A stretch of DNA of 64,000 bases from positions 12,622,368 through 12,686,367 of the forward strand of contig NC_087063.1 of NCBI RefSeq assembly GCF_963678635.1. The letters are read 5' to 3'. This document shows, in pieces, positions 21,482 to 34,198 of the stretch. The notes below the pieces were generated by a model. It did no database searches, was not told where the DNA came from, and was given only the letters and a program-made list of their open reading frames with translations. Each line of letters starts with the position of its first letter. Position 1 is the first letter of the stretch. The position numbers were made by a program, and so were the translations under genes. This DNA is from Symsagittifera roscoffensis (lineage: Eukaryota; Xenacoelomorpha; Acoela; Convolutidae).

Positions 21482-24149
21482 CGTTTAGAAGTCTGGATAG
21501 TGCTACCAAATTATAATAAACATGATGCGTTTTAACCAAATTCTATTAACCTAAGAAAAATATATATAGACAAAAAGTTACCCAAAATCAAACTGTTTTA
21601 ACGCAAAAAGTTTGCTTCATGAAATTCCGACTAAATACGAAATCATGAAAATACTTACTTTCTTGGCTAATTCCAAACGTGAGTTAGACGAACAAGTTGT
21701 TTTTTTTTTAGCAAAATTTATTTTTCTAATGCAATTTGCACAATTTGATGCAACTCTTATCGAAGTTATTGTTCATTTCCTTTGAAAACAGCGACGCCCT
21801 GAGCTTAAACGCAATTACATACTTCATCTGCCAACATCTTTCGAAATTTTGGAGGTTTGAAAACTGGCGTTTTGCCAATTTAGTGATTTAAATTATGCAC
21901 GTTTTCTGCTCCTATCTATGATACTTGAGTCGTAAGGAGCGCTTAATTGTTCTCGGAAAAGTACTAATTTGATCACGTTTCACCCTCAAGATATCTTTTT
22001 GTTTTAATGCAAGCAGATGGCGAGCGCAGTGTTATTTTACGAGTCCATTATTTTCTCGCCCAAATCGCAAATAAAGTTGTTCATTTGGTTGCAGTTTTAC
22101 TGCATAGAAATGGTAGTTAGATAGAATCTGTTGTGTCTGCTTGTATCTGCATTAGGAGCTACTGCTTACAGATTTAACAACAATCATGGCGCAGATGCGA
22201 GGAAGTTAGAGCCATAATTTCCAAATCAAGGTTTCAACTCTGGAACATTCAAAGTTTTATGTTTAGCACTGGCAAATTAATAAAATCTGGTGTATCTGTT
22301 TTATGGCAAGTGTTTGTAGATTGTCAAGCGACTAGGCTGCAGATGCCAGGACCTGAGATCTTTAATCTCAATGTCTGGGGTTTGATAACGATACATATAA
22401 AAAGTTTTATTTATAGCTCTTTTTTAGATTACTTCAAAACGATTCAGAGCTATTCCTTGATATTTAATCGTTTTTCTTTGCAAACTGCAGATTTGCCTCT
22501 GTGCAAATTGGAAAAAAGGTATTTGTCATTATAATACCCTATTAATCGCAAAATATTTTTTTCATATTTAGCTCTTTGTGAAAATTAATTTTCTTTTCCA
22601 TTTGTCTCCATATCCTCAGTTTTGCCTGTTTTTAAAAGCCAATTTATTATCATAGTTCGTTCAAATTTTCGAAAAGATTACAGAATGATTGACTTGTTTC
22701 GAAATTTACAGAAGAAAGTAATCGTTTTCTTCACAAGATATCGACCAAATTTAGATGATGTTTATACGGTTAATTTCTGAAATTTGTTCGATATGATACC
22801 AACGTTAACAATATTTAAGCCCTTTTTTGGTAGAGTTTTTGATTTACATTCAAAAATGGCCCTTTTTAAAATTTTGTTTTTATATTTTTTCTTGTTTAAC
22901 TTGAGTTATACAGAAAATCATGTGAAGCAGCGTTAAAGCACTTCTTTCGAGAAACTTTTTTTCAGAGGTTTGTACTATTTCTATTCAATTTTTCATTGAT
23001 CGTGAGTGAGGTTGTATGAAGCTTAGCCTATTGTTTGGATTATTGCTGTTTTCGTTTTTATTTATTTTCAAACTAAATGATTTTGAAATATTTTTTTTAG
23101 AAAAAATTTATGAATTGGAATTTCAGGGTTGAGACTTTGGAAAATTTTCATCTGCATAATAGCAAATTGTTTTTTGAAATAAAACGCGCAAATGCGAAGC
23201 ATTGCAGCTTGCGAGGAATTCGATTTCAACAATCCTTGTTTAAGCAAGAGGCTACTAAGCTTTTGCAGAGGGCTTCAAGTGCTCTTTTTCGAAATCAACA
23301 AATTTTCTTAGTTTTTTAAGCGTTTTTATGCGTGTTGTTACCTGACAAGTGCGTGACAACCCGTTTTTGGCTGCTGATTTTTAAATTTTCTAAAATTAAA
23401 TGATCTCGAGCTGCAACAGTCTGTTTCTCGTGTAAGACTTTTCTCGGTATTCGGATTGTGATGTTAATATGCCTCTCGAGGGTTCTAGTTTCTGAAAAGA
23501 GCTTTTTTTGGATCTTGTAGATAAGTTTATTAAATATATTAATTACATTGAGTTCCTGGTACAAAAAGAAGAAATATCTTTAATCTTATTTCAAACATCT
23601 AAGACGCTCTCTTTTAAATGGGTATTTTAAACAATGTTTTCATGAAAAGAACGGTTTTTCTGCAAATCATCCAATTAGATCAGCTTCTTGGTTACCTTAT
23701 GAAAATGATCAAATTATTGGAGAACCACCCCACACTTTAAAACCAAAATGATACCCATGTGATGTTAAATCTAGTTAAAATATCCCATCCATTGTTGTCA
23801 ATGAAACATGCTCAGGAGACAAAAGCCAAAGGCTTTTCCTTCCGTTTTATGAAAAAAATGTGAAGAAACATTCTATCAAGTCAAAAAATCTTGATAATAC
23901 CTTCATAACATCAATTACTCAATCTAACAAGAATAGCCTACTGCTTTTCCAGTAACACAGAATGCTCCAACCTAAGAAAAAAATCTAAAAAAAAACAATA
24001 AAAGCTTCAGCAATATTTTTTTTTGAAATTTCTACTGTCCTAAACTTAATAGTTTTTTTGTTAATTTTTTATCCAGAAAAGGTTATTGCAAAAAGCAAAC
24101 AAATGGAAATTTGCCTATTAATAGCTAAAATAGGATTAATCTTTTGGTA

Positions 24150-24592
24150 AAGGGCGGAAGGACGAATCTAGGGTTTTCTCGAGGGGGCTAGATTTTCGAA
24201 AAAAAATTTGAGGCGCTCCCAAAACATGCTTCATTTGACGAAAAGTTTTCTCGTTAAATCGAAAATTTGAAAAATGCATGTTTTGGATGAATCAAAAATT
24301 GAAAGATGTTTTGGAAAAGTTTGACCAAACCATCTTGTTTTTTTTCGGCGCGCGCTCCTCCCTCAAATTTAGTATATATTGGGCCCGAAGACGCCTTTAG
24401 AAAAATTTGGGCCTGTTGTTTCAAAAAAATTTCTGCGGCGCAGAAAATTTGACCAAAACAGAGTCTTTTTAGTGCTTTGTACGAGCATGGAAAATCAATT
24501 TGGTCGAAAAAAAAAAAAGTGGACAATATTTTAGATTTTTTTTGAAAATCCGCTCCGCCTCTCGGAGAAAATCCTAGATCCGACCCTGTTCA
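24150..24592. repeat. MITE-like element of the CAGGGGCGG family
   Basis: The left end has AAGGGCGG and GAATCTAGGGTTTTCTCGAG; the right end has CCTAGATCCGACCCTG. The ends are imperfect inverted repeats. The interior shares CGGCGCGCGCTCC, TATATTGGGCCCGAAG and GACCAAAACAGAGTC with the copies at 38100-38360 and 40057-40479. Confidence 0.65.
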
Positions 24593-25639
24593 AACAAATT
24601 AGAAATTAGAAAAATAAGCTGTATACCAGTCTCATATTGAGCTCATGAAAAATCAGATAGTGAGCAATTTATTTGCTGAAACTGAAAACAAATTGCTTCA
24701 AAAAAATTTGCTAGCACACCATTGCTTTTTGCCAGCTCATCATTAATTTGTGATTATTACCATACACGATTTTCGATTTTCATGCATCTTTCAATTTTTG
24801 ATTTAACGAAAAATCTTCTCGTCAAATGAAGCATATTCTGAGCGACAAAAAACTTAGCAAAAAATCAGACTTCCCTTGTTTAGAGTGTCTTGAAATATCT
24901 GCTTCAAGAAAGTAAGAAATTTTAATGTTGTATCTGCTTTTTTCAATATATTTTGTGAAGATTAATAATCCTAAAAATCTTCTCTGATAAATATATATTT
25001 GGCAAGGATTAGTTTAACTGCAATTTTCTGTTTGTGGCTCAACCTAAAACTCTAACTAAAGTCTATAGGTCTAAAAATAAAAAAGTACAAACAGTTCATA
25101 GTAATGAGAATGCGAAACAGTTGAATTTAATTAAATGACAAAAAAAAACATCAAAAGTTATCAGAGGATGAGTTTTGACGTTTTGCGATCTACAAATTAG
25201 TCGACTGGTTGGTAATTGACATTGGACGTTAAAAGCAGCATGAATGAACGACGGTATTCAATTTAAATACACTGACAATTAACTGAGACTGTTTCAGTCA
25301 GGAATCAACACTCCCGACCCACAAAAATATTGTTCAAAAAATTTAAATCATAAGTACTCAAAAGATTCCTAGTTTTATTCAGCACTTTTTTCGGTTTTAT
25401 AGTGACAAAACGTCTGCCTTTAATTGATGTCGTTTTACGAGACGGCCAAGAAGACAACATCTCCTACGACGAAACTTTCACTAACTGCGGGAATCCCTGA
25501 ATTAGTTCTTTTTCAAAAATTTCTCTGACAAAACCTTGAGAGGAACTTTGAAGACCTGCGTCTGTTTCTTCGCTCCTTCTGAAGTCGTTTTGAACAAGAC
25601 TGACGAGATCGCAGGTCACGCGTCATCTTCCGATGCTAC

Positions 25640-25852
25640 GTCGAGTTGTGTCGTCGTTGTCAGAGGTTTTTGGTCTGGCTCTCGGAACTCTACTATTCCT
25701 CCTCCTCGTTGGGTTCGACCTCGGCATGGCTGCTGGTGGTATTTTTTGCCACATCTGCATATGAGGTGCTTGGGACTAAGCTGGCAAAGTTCCTTAGCTC
25801 TCGCTACCTAGTGCCAGTAGTTCGGGACACGGATTTCCGAAACTTCCCCTAG
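25640..25852 (+). pseudogene. Leucine-rich frame relic, repeat unit 1
   Basis: One frame reads LRRVVSSLSEVFGLALGTLL, then FLLLLVGFDLGMAAGG. The next part, SRYLVPVVRDTDFRNFP, is found only after a frame change. The same peptide blocks recur in the units at about 26500-26750, 27215-27583 and 29695-29994, so the reading is shared, not random. The hydrophobic block could be a TM segment. No family is recognised. Confidence 0.4.
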
Positions 25853-26499
25853 GGTCAACACTGGTGCTATGTCAAATGTACTTGCTCGGTTGGATTTCCT
25901 CTTCCCGTCTCTGTTTTTAGTCCAAAATTCACTGGAGATAGCTCCGGCTGAGTTACAATTGTTCTCTGTTTTTTTTATGAGCGCGCTGCCTTGCTTTTTG
26001 TTTTGTAAAAGCTCTCTGAGTTGTTTTGGTATGTTAAAGCCGGCCCAAATGCTCACAAACACGAATGAAAATTTTTAGAAAAGATTGATTTTTCTGATGT
26101 TTTTCCTTTTTCGCTAAAATAAAGTGTTCGATGATTGTGATAATTTTATCCATAAATTGCTCACTGTATGGCGCCCCAAATTTTTTTCAATAGTTTTGCT
26201 GGATACGCGAGATTGCGGCTGCTGAGTCTTCTGAGTGAAAAAATTAGCTTTTTCTGTTGTTTCCAATTCTGCGCTGCCTTGGCCAGGTTTGCCAGACGGT
26301 AGTAGTTCTCCGTCATTGCGACAGGAGATTTCTCAGACTTGTCTATGTTTTACCCGGCTTTTGGCGTGGAACAATAAAAGTCGTTCCCGGCGTTGCTAGA
26401 AGTAAGTTTTAAGCGCGTTTCTCGGAATCTGACTGCAAAGAAACTTTGACCGAATCAGGCTACACTCTTTCTGATGTCGTTGTCATCAAGCTTGATGAT

Positions 26500-26747
26500 A
26501 CCGCACGTCAGGTGTCATCTTTCGATGCTACGTCAAATAGTTTCGTCGCTGTCTGGTGTTTTGGATATGGCTCTCGCAACTCTACTATTCCTCCTCCTTC
26601 TCGTTGGGTTCGACCTCGGCATGGCTGGTGGTGGTATTTTTTGCCACATCTGCCTGTGAGGTGCTTGGGAATGAGCTGGCAAAGTTCCTTAGCTCTCGCT
26701 ACTTAGTGCCAGTAATTCGGGACACGGATTTCCAAAACTTCCCCTAG
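26500..26747 (+). pseudogene. Leucine-rich frame relic, repeat unit 2
   Basis: LRQIVSSLSGVLDMALATLL precedes FLLLLVGFDLGMAGGG and a stop soon follows. FLSSRYLVPVIRDTDFQNFP is in another frame, so the copy is shifted relative to the fourth unit. Confidence 0.4.
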
Positions 26748-27214
26748 GGTCAACACTGGTGCTATGTCAAAGGTTCTTGCTCGGTTGGATTTCCTCTTCC
26801 CGTATCTGCTTTTAGTCCAGGATTCACTGGAGATAGCTCCGGTTGAGTTAAAATTGTTCTCTGCTTTTTTATGAGCGCGCTGCTTTGCCTTTTGTTTTAT
26901 AAAAGCTCTCTGAGTTGTTTTGGTATGTTAAAGCCGGCCTAAATGCTCACAAACACGAATCAAAATTTTTAGAGAAGTTTGATTTTTCTGGTGTTTGTCC
27001 TTTTTCGCTAAAATAAAGTGTTCGATGATTGTGATAATTTTATCCATAAATTGCTCACTATATGGCGCCCCAAATTTTTTTCAATATTTTTGCTGGATAC
27101 GCGAGATTGCGGCTGCTGAGTCTTCTGAGTGAAAAAATTAGTGAGTCTTCTGAGCGCGTTTCTCGGAATCTGACTGCAAAGAAACTTTGACCGAATCAGG
27201 CTACGCCCTTTCTG

Positions 27215-27583
27215 ATGTCGTTGTCATCAAGCTTGATGATACCGCACGTCAGGTGTTATCTTTTGACGCTACGTCAAATAGTTTCGTCGCTGTCTGGTGT
27301 TTTGGATTTGGCTCTCGCAACTCTGCTATTCCTCCTCCTCCTTGTTGGGTTCGATCTCGGCGTGGCTGCTGGTGGTATTTTTGTCGCATCTGCATATGAG
27401 GTCTACGTGGCGGGACTTCTTTTTCTTGAGCCGGGCTCGGACCTGAGCTTCAATGTTTTTGAGCTCTCGCTACGTAGTGCCACTAGTTCCGGACCGGGAT
27501 TTCCGATGATTCTCTTAGGATCGACACTGGTGCTATGCCAGCTGTTTGAGCTCGGGTGGATTTTTCTTCACGATTCTGTTTAA
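27215..27583 (+). pseudogene. Leucine-rich frame relic, repeat unit 3 (122-codon open frame)
   Basis: LRQIVSSLSGVLDLALATLL is followed by FLLLLVGFDLGVAAGGIFVA and SAYEVYVAGLLFLEPGSDLS, with a further hydrophobic stretch. This is the longest uninterrupted version. The C-terminal part differs in frame from the copy at 29695-29994. Confidence 0.4.
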
Positions 27584-28289
27584 GCCCATAAAATTCTGGA
27601 CTGCGAAGTATCTCACTAGCCAGATAAGGCAACACATTAAAATGATAATATCAATCAGACCACCTGGATGGTCGTGGCGTGTCTTTGAATGCAGTAATCT
27701 AAGACCATGCAATTATTTTATCCAAACTAAAGAGTCAAGGCCAAAGTGTTTAGTTGTGATCGAAGTGTTTTCTCATTTCAAAAGTGTTCTTCTGTCGTTA
27801 TAACTAGGTTGTGATTTAGAATAAATATTGTATGTCTATGAATCAAAACCGCTATCTTGAATTCATTTTCTATTTTTAATGACTTTGTCCGACCGGCGAG
27901 ATACCCCGGCAGCCAGCAAAGGAAAAACCTTTTTTCGGAATAAATGCTTACTGCAAACGACCAATACAGGAGCCTCCAAAGAAAGGGGAGAAATGGAAGC
28001 AGCTTGTTACACAGGCGATTATCAGCAAAACGAATTTAGATCTGGAAGACCACTTAAAATTAACCAACTTGTTAACAAAATGGTAGAAAAACTGGTGGTT
28101 TAAATCAACAATACGCAATACGCAATCAACAAACCGGCGTTATAATCAACAATACTCCTTGGGATATAGTGGGAATAAAAGGCTCAAAAAATGTCTTCCT
28201 CTCGTTGGGTAAAGATGGTAGAAAAAAGCCACACAGCAAGTATGTAAATGTCGCAATTGCCGAACATAGAGTGATGACCTTTGTGTAAT

Positions 28290-28490
28290 AGGAAATGTTG
28301 GAACACACTTTCAAATCTCACAATTATATGGCGCTGGATGTCTTCAGACTACTGTCCAGAAAACAGTCACAACGTGAGACGTGCGATTCCTTTCATGCGA
28401 CCTTGAAATCTAGCTCAAGTATGCAACTAAGAGACTTCGGACGACAGGTGGCTACGAGATTTCTTCACCTTAAACTTGACAATTAGTGAA
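28290..28490 (+). pseudogene. Weak retrotransposon gag-like fragment
   Basis: The frame reads HTFKSHNYMALDVFRLLSRK, then QSQRETCDSFHATLK. The pattern FxxRxQxxxET.DSFhxxLk resembles the capsid region of Ty3/gypsy or BEL Gag proteins. A separate downstream frame contains ETLDPAQCFKCFEKRE. There are stops between them and no protease or RT motif was seen. It is a short relic at best. Confidence 0.3.
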
Positions 28491-29694
28491 CAATAGAAAA
28501 AATTATCAAAGGAAACGCTGGACCCGGCTCAATGTTTCAAATGTTTCGAAAAACGTGAGACCAAACGGCAGAAATTGCAAGAAAACTATGAAAGCGTCTC
28601 TGGGAAACCCCTGCAAGAAGGACGAGAAATTACATTTTTAGATAATAGACGAATTCAAAATAACCCGAAGCACACGGTTAAATTATTATTTTGCCATGTT
28701 TTTGATTTGCACAACGATAGTTCTTCATTTCTTTCTCGAAACCGTAAAACTAATTCACTCTGGTCTGATGCAAACGTCGGTTATCTGCTCTTGAGCTAGG
28801 TGAGAGCTGCTCAGCCTTTGGAGTGAATAAATGGCTTCCTATATTGTTAAGAGGTTCGCCTGACAGCAGTAGCACTCCGTTTCGGCGACAGGAGTATTCT
28901 CAGGCTTCTCTATAGGTGAGACAACGGGACTGATTTGCCTTTTTCCTTCCGGCTCTATTTTCGCTCCGCTTATCCTCCTTGTTGCTATGGCGTCCCCTGC
29001 GATGCGTTTGCAGTTTAATTTGCTGTTTCAGTTGTAGGGATGTTTTCCTCGTTTTTGGGGTTGGCTTATTAACAACTGTTCCGTACGTTGCTTTATACGT
29101 TCATGTCGCGCTCTCTCGGAATCTAACTGCAGGGAATAATTGACCGATCCACGCTTCCCATGAAAAAGACGGATCAGATTATAGTTTTTACCTGAACGTT
29201 ATAACACTCATTCGATCTGTTCTTCTGGCTGCGCCATGTTACTGGCTGCGCCATGTGGTACCGCCTAAAACTCCTTCTAAACGAATCTGGGATTGTTGCT
29301 ATATGCAAAATAGCATTTTGGTCGATAATTGACTTGACCGCTCAAAGGTGCTTGAGTAAATGGTCGCTTTTATTCTATTTACCTTGACACTTAACTGAGA
29401 GTGTTTCGGCCTGGAAGCACAACTCCCGACCCACAAAAATGTTGTTCGCAGACTTTAAAGGACAAGCACTCAACAGGTTAAAAGTTTCAGTTAAGCCTTT
29501 GTTTCGGTTTTAGCGTGCCAGATTGTGGACTTCTGGTTTTTTAGGAGACAGCGATCACGACAACATCTCCTGTGACGAAACTTTCATTAACTGCGGGAAT
29601 ATCAGGATTAATCCCTTTTCGAAGATTTTTTTGACAAAAGGTTTGAGGGGAGTTTTTAAGAGCTTCTTGTGTTACCTCGCCCTTTCTGAAGTCG

Positions 29695-29994
29695 ATGTCA
29701 ACAATTCTGATGAGATCGCAGGTCAGGCGTCATCTTCTGATGCTACGCCGAGCAGTGTCGTCGCTGTCTGGGTTTTTGGGTCTTGCTCTCGGAACTCTAC
29801 TATTCCTCCTCCTCCTTGTTGGGTTCGATGTCGGCGTGGCTGCTGGTGGTAGTTTTGCCGCATCTGCGTATGAGTTCGACTTTACGAAAATAATTGTTCT
29901 TGAGCCGTGCTCGGGCCCTGAGCTGACAAAGTTTCTGAGCTCTCGCTTCTTTGTGCCACTAGTTCGGGACCGGGATTTCCGAAACTTCCCTTAG
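29695..29994 (+). pseudogene. Leucine-rich frame relic, repeat unit 4 (about 99 codons)
   Basis: LRRAVSSLSGFLGLALGTLL, FLLLLVGFDVGVAAGGSFAA, SAYEFDFTKIIVLEPCSGPE, then FLSSRFFVPLVRDRDFRNFP and a stop. This copy keeps the hydrophobic block and the DFRNFP ending in a single frame, so it is closest to the presumed ancestral reading. There is no clear ATG and no recognised domain. Confidence 0.45.
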
Positions 29995-31060
29995 CATCAA
30001 CACTGGTGCTGTGCCAAATGTTCGCACTCGGGTGGATTTGTGCTTCCCGCATCTGGTTCCAGTACAAAGTTTTAGCCTTGACCAGTGATGAGCATTTTCT
30101 ACTTTTTTGCCGAAACTGAGGTCACTGGAGATCAGTCCGGCTGAGTTAAAATTATTCTCAGCTTTTTTATGAGCGCGCTGCCTTGCCTCTCGTTTTGTGA
30201 CAGCTCTTTGAATTGTTTTGGGTTGTTAAAGCCGGCGTAAAAGCTCACAGTTACGATTAATATTTTTCATAGAACTTTGATCTGTCTGATAATTTTTCCT
30301 TTTTCACTAAGATAAAGTTTAGCGAGGATTGTGATAATTTTATCCATGAATTACTCATTATAAGGCGCCCCAGACTTTATCATAAGTTTTGCGGTATACG
30401 CGATCTTATGATTTCTTGTGATTTTGAATTTTGAGTTTCTGAGCGCATATTCGATGTTAAAGTCGGGCATCTGCTCGTGAGCGACCTGAGAGCTGCTGTG
30501 TCTTCTGAGTGGGTAAATTAGCTTCCTCTGTTGCTTCCAATTCTGCATTGCCGTGGCCAGGTCAGCCAGAAAGCGGTTATATTCCGTCATTGCGACAGGA
30601 GCCTTCTCATACTTGTCTATATTTTAACCTGCTTTTGGGGTGGATCATTGAAAGTCGTTTTTGGCGTTGCAGGAAATAAGTTCGAAGCGCACTTCTCGGT
30701 ATCTGACTGCAAAGAAGGTTTGACCGATTCACGCTTCCCACTCAAAAGCGGATCGAATGATGAAATTGCCCAGAACGGCAGTCCGCTCAATAGATCTGAT
30801 TGTTCTCCTGATCGAGCTGCCGGCCGCGTCATGTGGTTTCGTCTAAGACTGCTTCCAAAACTCACTATTTGAAAAACATAAGGAAACAATTAATTCGTAA
30901 TAATACTTGTGGGAAACGATTGATTCTACCAAAATGACCACTTTATTTTTCAAAAATTATCACGTGATGTTCACCATTGATAGCTGTAAGAATTTTTGGT
31001 GGTGTAGATCTAATTTCACTGACACCTAACTGTGACTGTTTTAGCCAGGCATAACAATAT

Positions 31061-34000
31061 TCAATCGTTTTTTTTTCGAAAGATGGAAAATCCAGTAAAG
31101 ACCATGAATTTAGCGACAATGGTTTCTAATTTTAAGGGGATACGTGCGCGAAGCTCAGAAAAATGCGAAAAACGGTATTAACGATATATTTTAGCTGCTG
31201 TTATGCCCTGAACGTATTTATTTACTCTGATATTAAGTTTTTCAGAGCATGAGAAATTATAGTCGAGGAAAGCGTCAATCCATCTCTAATGGATTTAGTA
31301 TATAACTGTCACTAAAATACTTTTAATTGTGGTTTTCTAGCCGTGGTTTTAATAGTAATCACGTTGTCTGGGGATCCGAGAACCAGCTATGTGGTTATTT
31401 TCGCATGTAAACGAAAGCTGATCAAAAATCGTTTGGCTGATCTAAAAAGGGTAACATAGAACTGAGCTCTTAACAGACCAGAAAAACAACTGGTTAGGTC
31501 AAGACGGTTAAAAACGAGTAGGATTAAGTTAACTGACGTCAGCCAGTCATCAATAGGTACTTTTTCTACGCTCCGTCACTGTGTAATATCTGGGCGAATG
31601 TTACGCCAACAAACAAACTCAATAAACTCAACTAACTCAAAACTAGTCATCATATGAAATGTATAAATACGACAAGTTCCCGGGGTCTCAGAAAGTTCGC
31701 AATAGTCCTTCATTCATCTTGTTTCTCCCGCCGCTAGGATAAATTGGGTTATTGGTATCATTGAAGTTGGATACTTTTAAAAGAAATTAAGTTTTTTATA
31801 CAGACACTTGCTTGCCCCCACCACAATTTATTTAGAGGTGAAAGAGGCTTAGACAATAAATTTAGTAAACCAATTTTAAAAAAAATATATATAAATTTTT
31901 TGAAAATGTCCTATCCTTCGAAAATTTTTATAACCGTCCCGTCCCACTTCGTTCTAATCCGTCGTGGGGCAAAGTAAACAAGGTTCTCTAGATAAAAAGC
32001 AACCAATCATTTCAAAAAAAAACCAGTTCGTTACCTTTATCGATTCACGTTTTCAAACTGCGCAAAAAACTACCATTTCTAATTACATGTAGACTCAACT
32101 TAGATCATCTCTACACTTAACCACACGTGTAGCTAATGATTTATGCTAGGTGGACCGCCTCTCCTCTAGTCAAAGTTAGACTGAGCCGAAGGCTCCAGAA
32201 CTTATCATGTCTCACTTAACAACTAATCTGTTCATGCTACTAATCAAAGCTGACTGAACCGTTGTTTTTGTGCTACTTTCAGACCACTTTAAGACCTCTT
32301 ACACTTCGGAAACGCCCAGTTTTTGAGATCATACTTTCGTCTTTTTTTCAATCGACTCGAGCATAACAAAATTGCTTTAGATTCCTAATTATACATAGTA
32401 GCGAAAAGTAAAATTCATTCAATTTTTGTCAATATATTGATTGCCCAAATTTCTTGCCCGTTTACCGTCAGGTGAAAATTTTGAAGCGATTTGATGAGCA
32501 TTTTTACCCTTCCCACACCTGTTGTAATAAATTTTCAAATTTTTTATGGAAAATTTTGAGCCCTTCTCCCCTTTTCGAGATATTTCCGAAAGAGGAAGGC
32601 GGATTTTCTAAAAAAAAAAACATTTCGAAGAGGGCGGATTTTGGTACCACAAGCAATTTTTTAAAAAAAAACGGGCAAGAACGACGTTTAAGGGCATTTT
32701 TAGAAATTTTTGGCCAAAAAATTGCGTTTTTTGAGCGCTCCTTTTTCAAAATTACCTATATGGGGGCCCAAGGGCAGAAAAAACTTAAGGACCGGTTAGC
32801 TAAAACTGCATATTATAATAGGATGGCCATACTTTTCACCCATATATTTTAAAATAGATGATTTTAATTACAGAGCAGGGCATACTTTTGGCAAAGGGGG
32901 TTCAAATTCCCGAAGGAAAAGAACGCCCTCGCCCCTTAAATCCACCCCTCATATTAATCAAAACTAGAATATCATATTAAAAGCAGAAAAAAGTGCTCCT
33001 TTTGTCCAAAAAAAAACCACATTTATGTCCAATTTTTTTAAGCCAATCACAGTGTTTGATTTAATTTAAATCCGCCGGTGGTGTGTGAGTTTATCGCAGC
33101 TAGAATAAAAACTGATAGAAGTATATAACCAAAGGCTGTCTTTGTTCGCCGGTCGACTAGCAAAGATACTCTCTTCAAATAAAGTAATCAAACAGTAGAT
33201 ACTTTTACTCTTCAAAATCACCAACCATTACGCGGCTGCTTTTCATTTACTAATCGTTGAGAAGCACCCATTGAATAAATCACCTCCGTAATCTACCCTA
33301 GCACTCCAGCGGCGCCTGATTTCCGGATATTATCGGGACCCAAAACCACTAACAACTATTTTCGAAACCTTGTTCAAACTTGGAATTTAAGTCCAGCTTG
33401 AGTCCAGCTAATAATATTTATTACCCGTCCAGAAGATCCGTCCAAGCTCCAAACGTCAAAAATAGCCAGTCGAAAATAGCCATAAACGTCGAAAGCTACT
33501 GTTTGTTTGTTTCGATTGTCACAAAATTTCAGTTGTTGCATTTCGAAAATTATCCTCGCCTTCTCAATTCTTCAATTATTCCAATCCTACAAGAATCTTA
33601 AAATTTATGAACTGGTTATAACATTTCAAAACAGCCGGACTTAGAAACCTAGCGATACCTGCAGTAACTTATCCAGACAAAAGCGGATCAAATTTAAGTT
33701 TTGGCTTCAAGTTTCCCCAAGTTTACTAGATCTGCCTTCCCTCAGACGAATAACGAAACAAAACATCCAGTTGTAAGAAATAAAAATAGGATTTTATCCT
33801 TCTAATCTGTCTTTACTTCCTCATGAGTGGAGCCTCAGTAAACAGAAGTTTAGAAATAATAGCAAACTAATTCGAAAATTGAACCCTTATGCCAAATTAG
33901 CATTTATCAACCCTTGGGCATTGTTTGAATGTGGTTCCTACTATATTATTATCTCAAGTCTCATTCGCCTGCCAGGCAATCCTGTTATTGATCTGTTTGG

Positions 34001-34107
34001 ACGCTCTTTTGAATCAAAAAGCAGTTTGATCCAGTTCTAATTTTGAATAATTTTGTTTTTAGTGATTGACTTCAAAAGGTTGAAAGTGCGTTAAATTTCA
34101 ACCCAAA
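31061..34107. other. Intergenic DNA upstream of the Eph gene
   Basis: AT-rich with no supported gene. A region at about 32460-32945 has GC-richer blocks (AAGAGGGCGGATTTTGG, TGGGGGCCCAAGG, AAATCCACCCCTC) that may be another decayed transposon. The proximal 60 bases before the ATG at 34108 presumably hold 5' UTR; no TATA element is convincing. Confidence 0.45.
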
Positions 34108-34198
34108 ATGTTCAATTTGGGTCACAAGTTATTATATTTTTCCAAAGTTATCTTTATTTTGTTTTTCGCTTTTCTCAATTTCGCCAGCTCTGATCAAT
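34108..34198 (+). CDS. Eph exon 1: start codon and signal peptide
   Basis: ATG is followed by FNLGHKLLYFSKVIFILFFA and FLNFASSDQ, a short basic n-region, a hydrophobic core and a small-residue cleavage zone. The donor CAAT|GTAAGT is strong, phase 1. The exon is only 91 bases, so it is easily missed by length-based ORF calling. It is separated from exon 2 by a 5.1-kb intron; a further 5' UTR exon cannot be excluded. Confidence 0.8.

Larger units (their letters stand above)
21283..25199. other. Intergenic DNA, AT-rich, one transposon-like repeat
   Basis: No reading frame here resembles a protein or is bounded by plausible splice sites. The only structured element is the repeat at about 24150-24592. 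Confidence 0.6.
25200..31060. repeat. Cluster of about five related repeat units with a conserved leucine-rich frame
   Basis: Approximate units: 25200-26405, 26412-27140, 27153-27600, 29106-30660 and 30675-31060 (partial). Shared blocks in order: GCGCGTTTCTCGGAATCTGA, ACTGACAATTAACTGAGACT (long units), CGAAACTTTCA-TAACTGCGGG, the leucine-rich coding block, TTCGGGACACGGATTTCC, AATAAAGTGTTCG (AATAAA lost in the fourth unit) and GGCGCCCCAAA. Neighbouring units 1 and 2 are very similar over about 600 bp (offset near 890). The whole may be decayed retroelement or LTR-like sequence, or a duplicated gene family reduced to relics. I cannot decide by eye. Confidence 0.7.

Noticed and set aside
32454-32852. 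132-codon open frame with many Lys and Phe
   Set aside because: It runs through A/T-rich and transposon-like blocks (GGGCGGATTTTGG), shows no conserved pattern and has no splice-site support.
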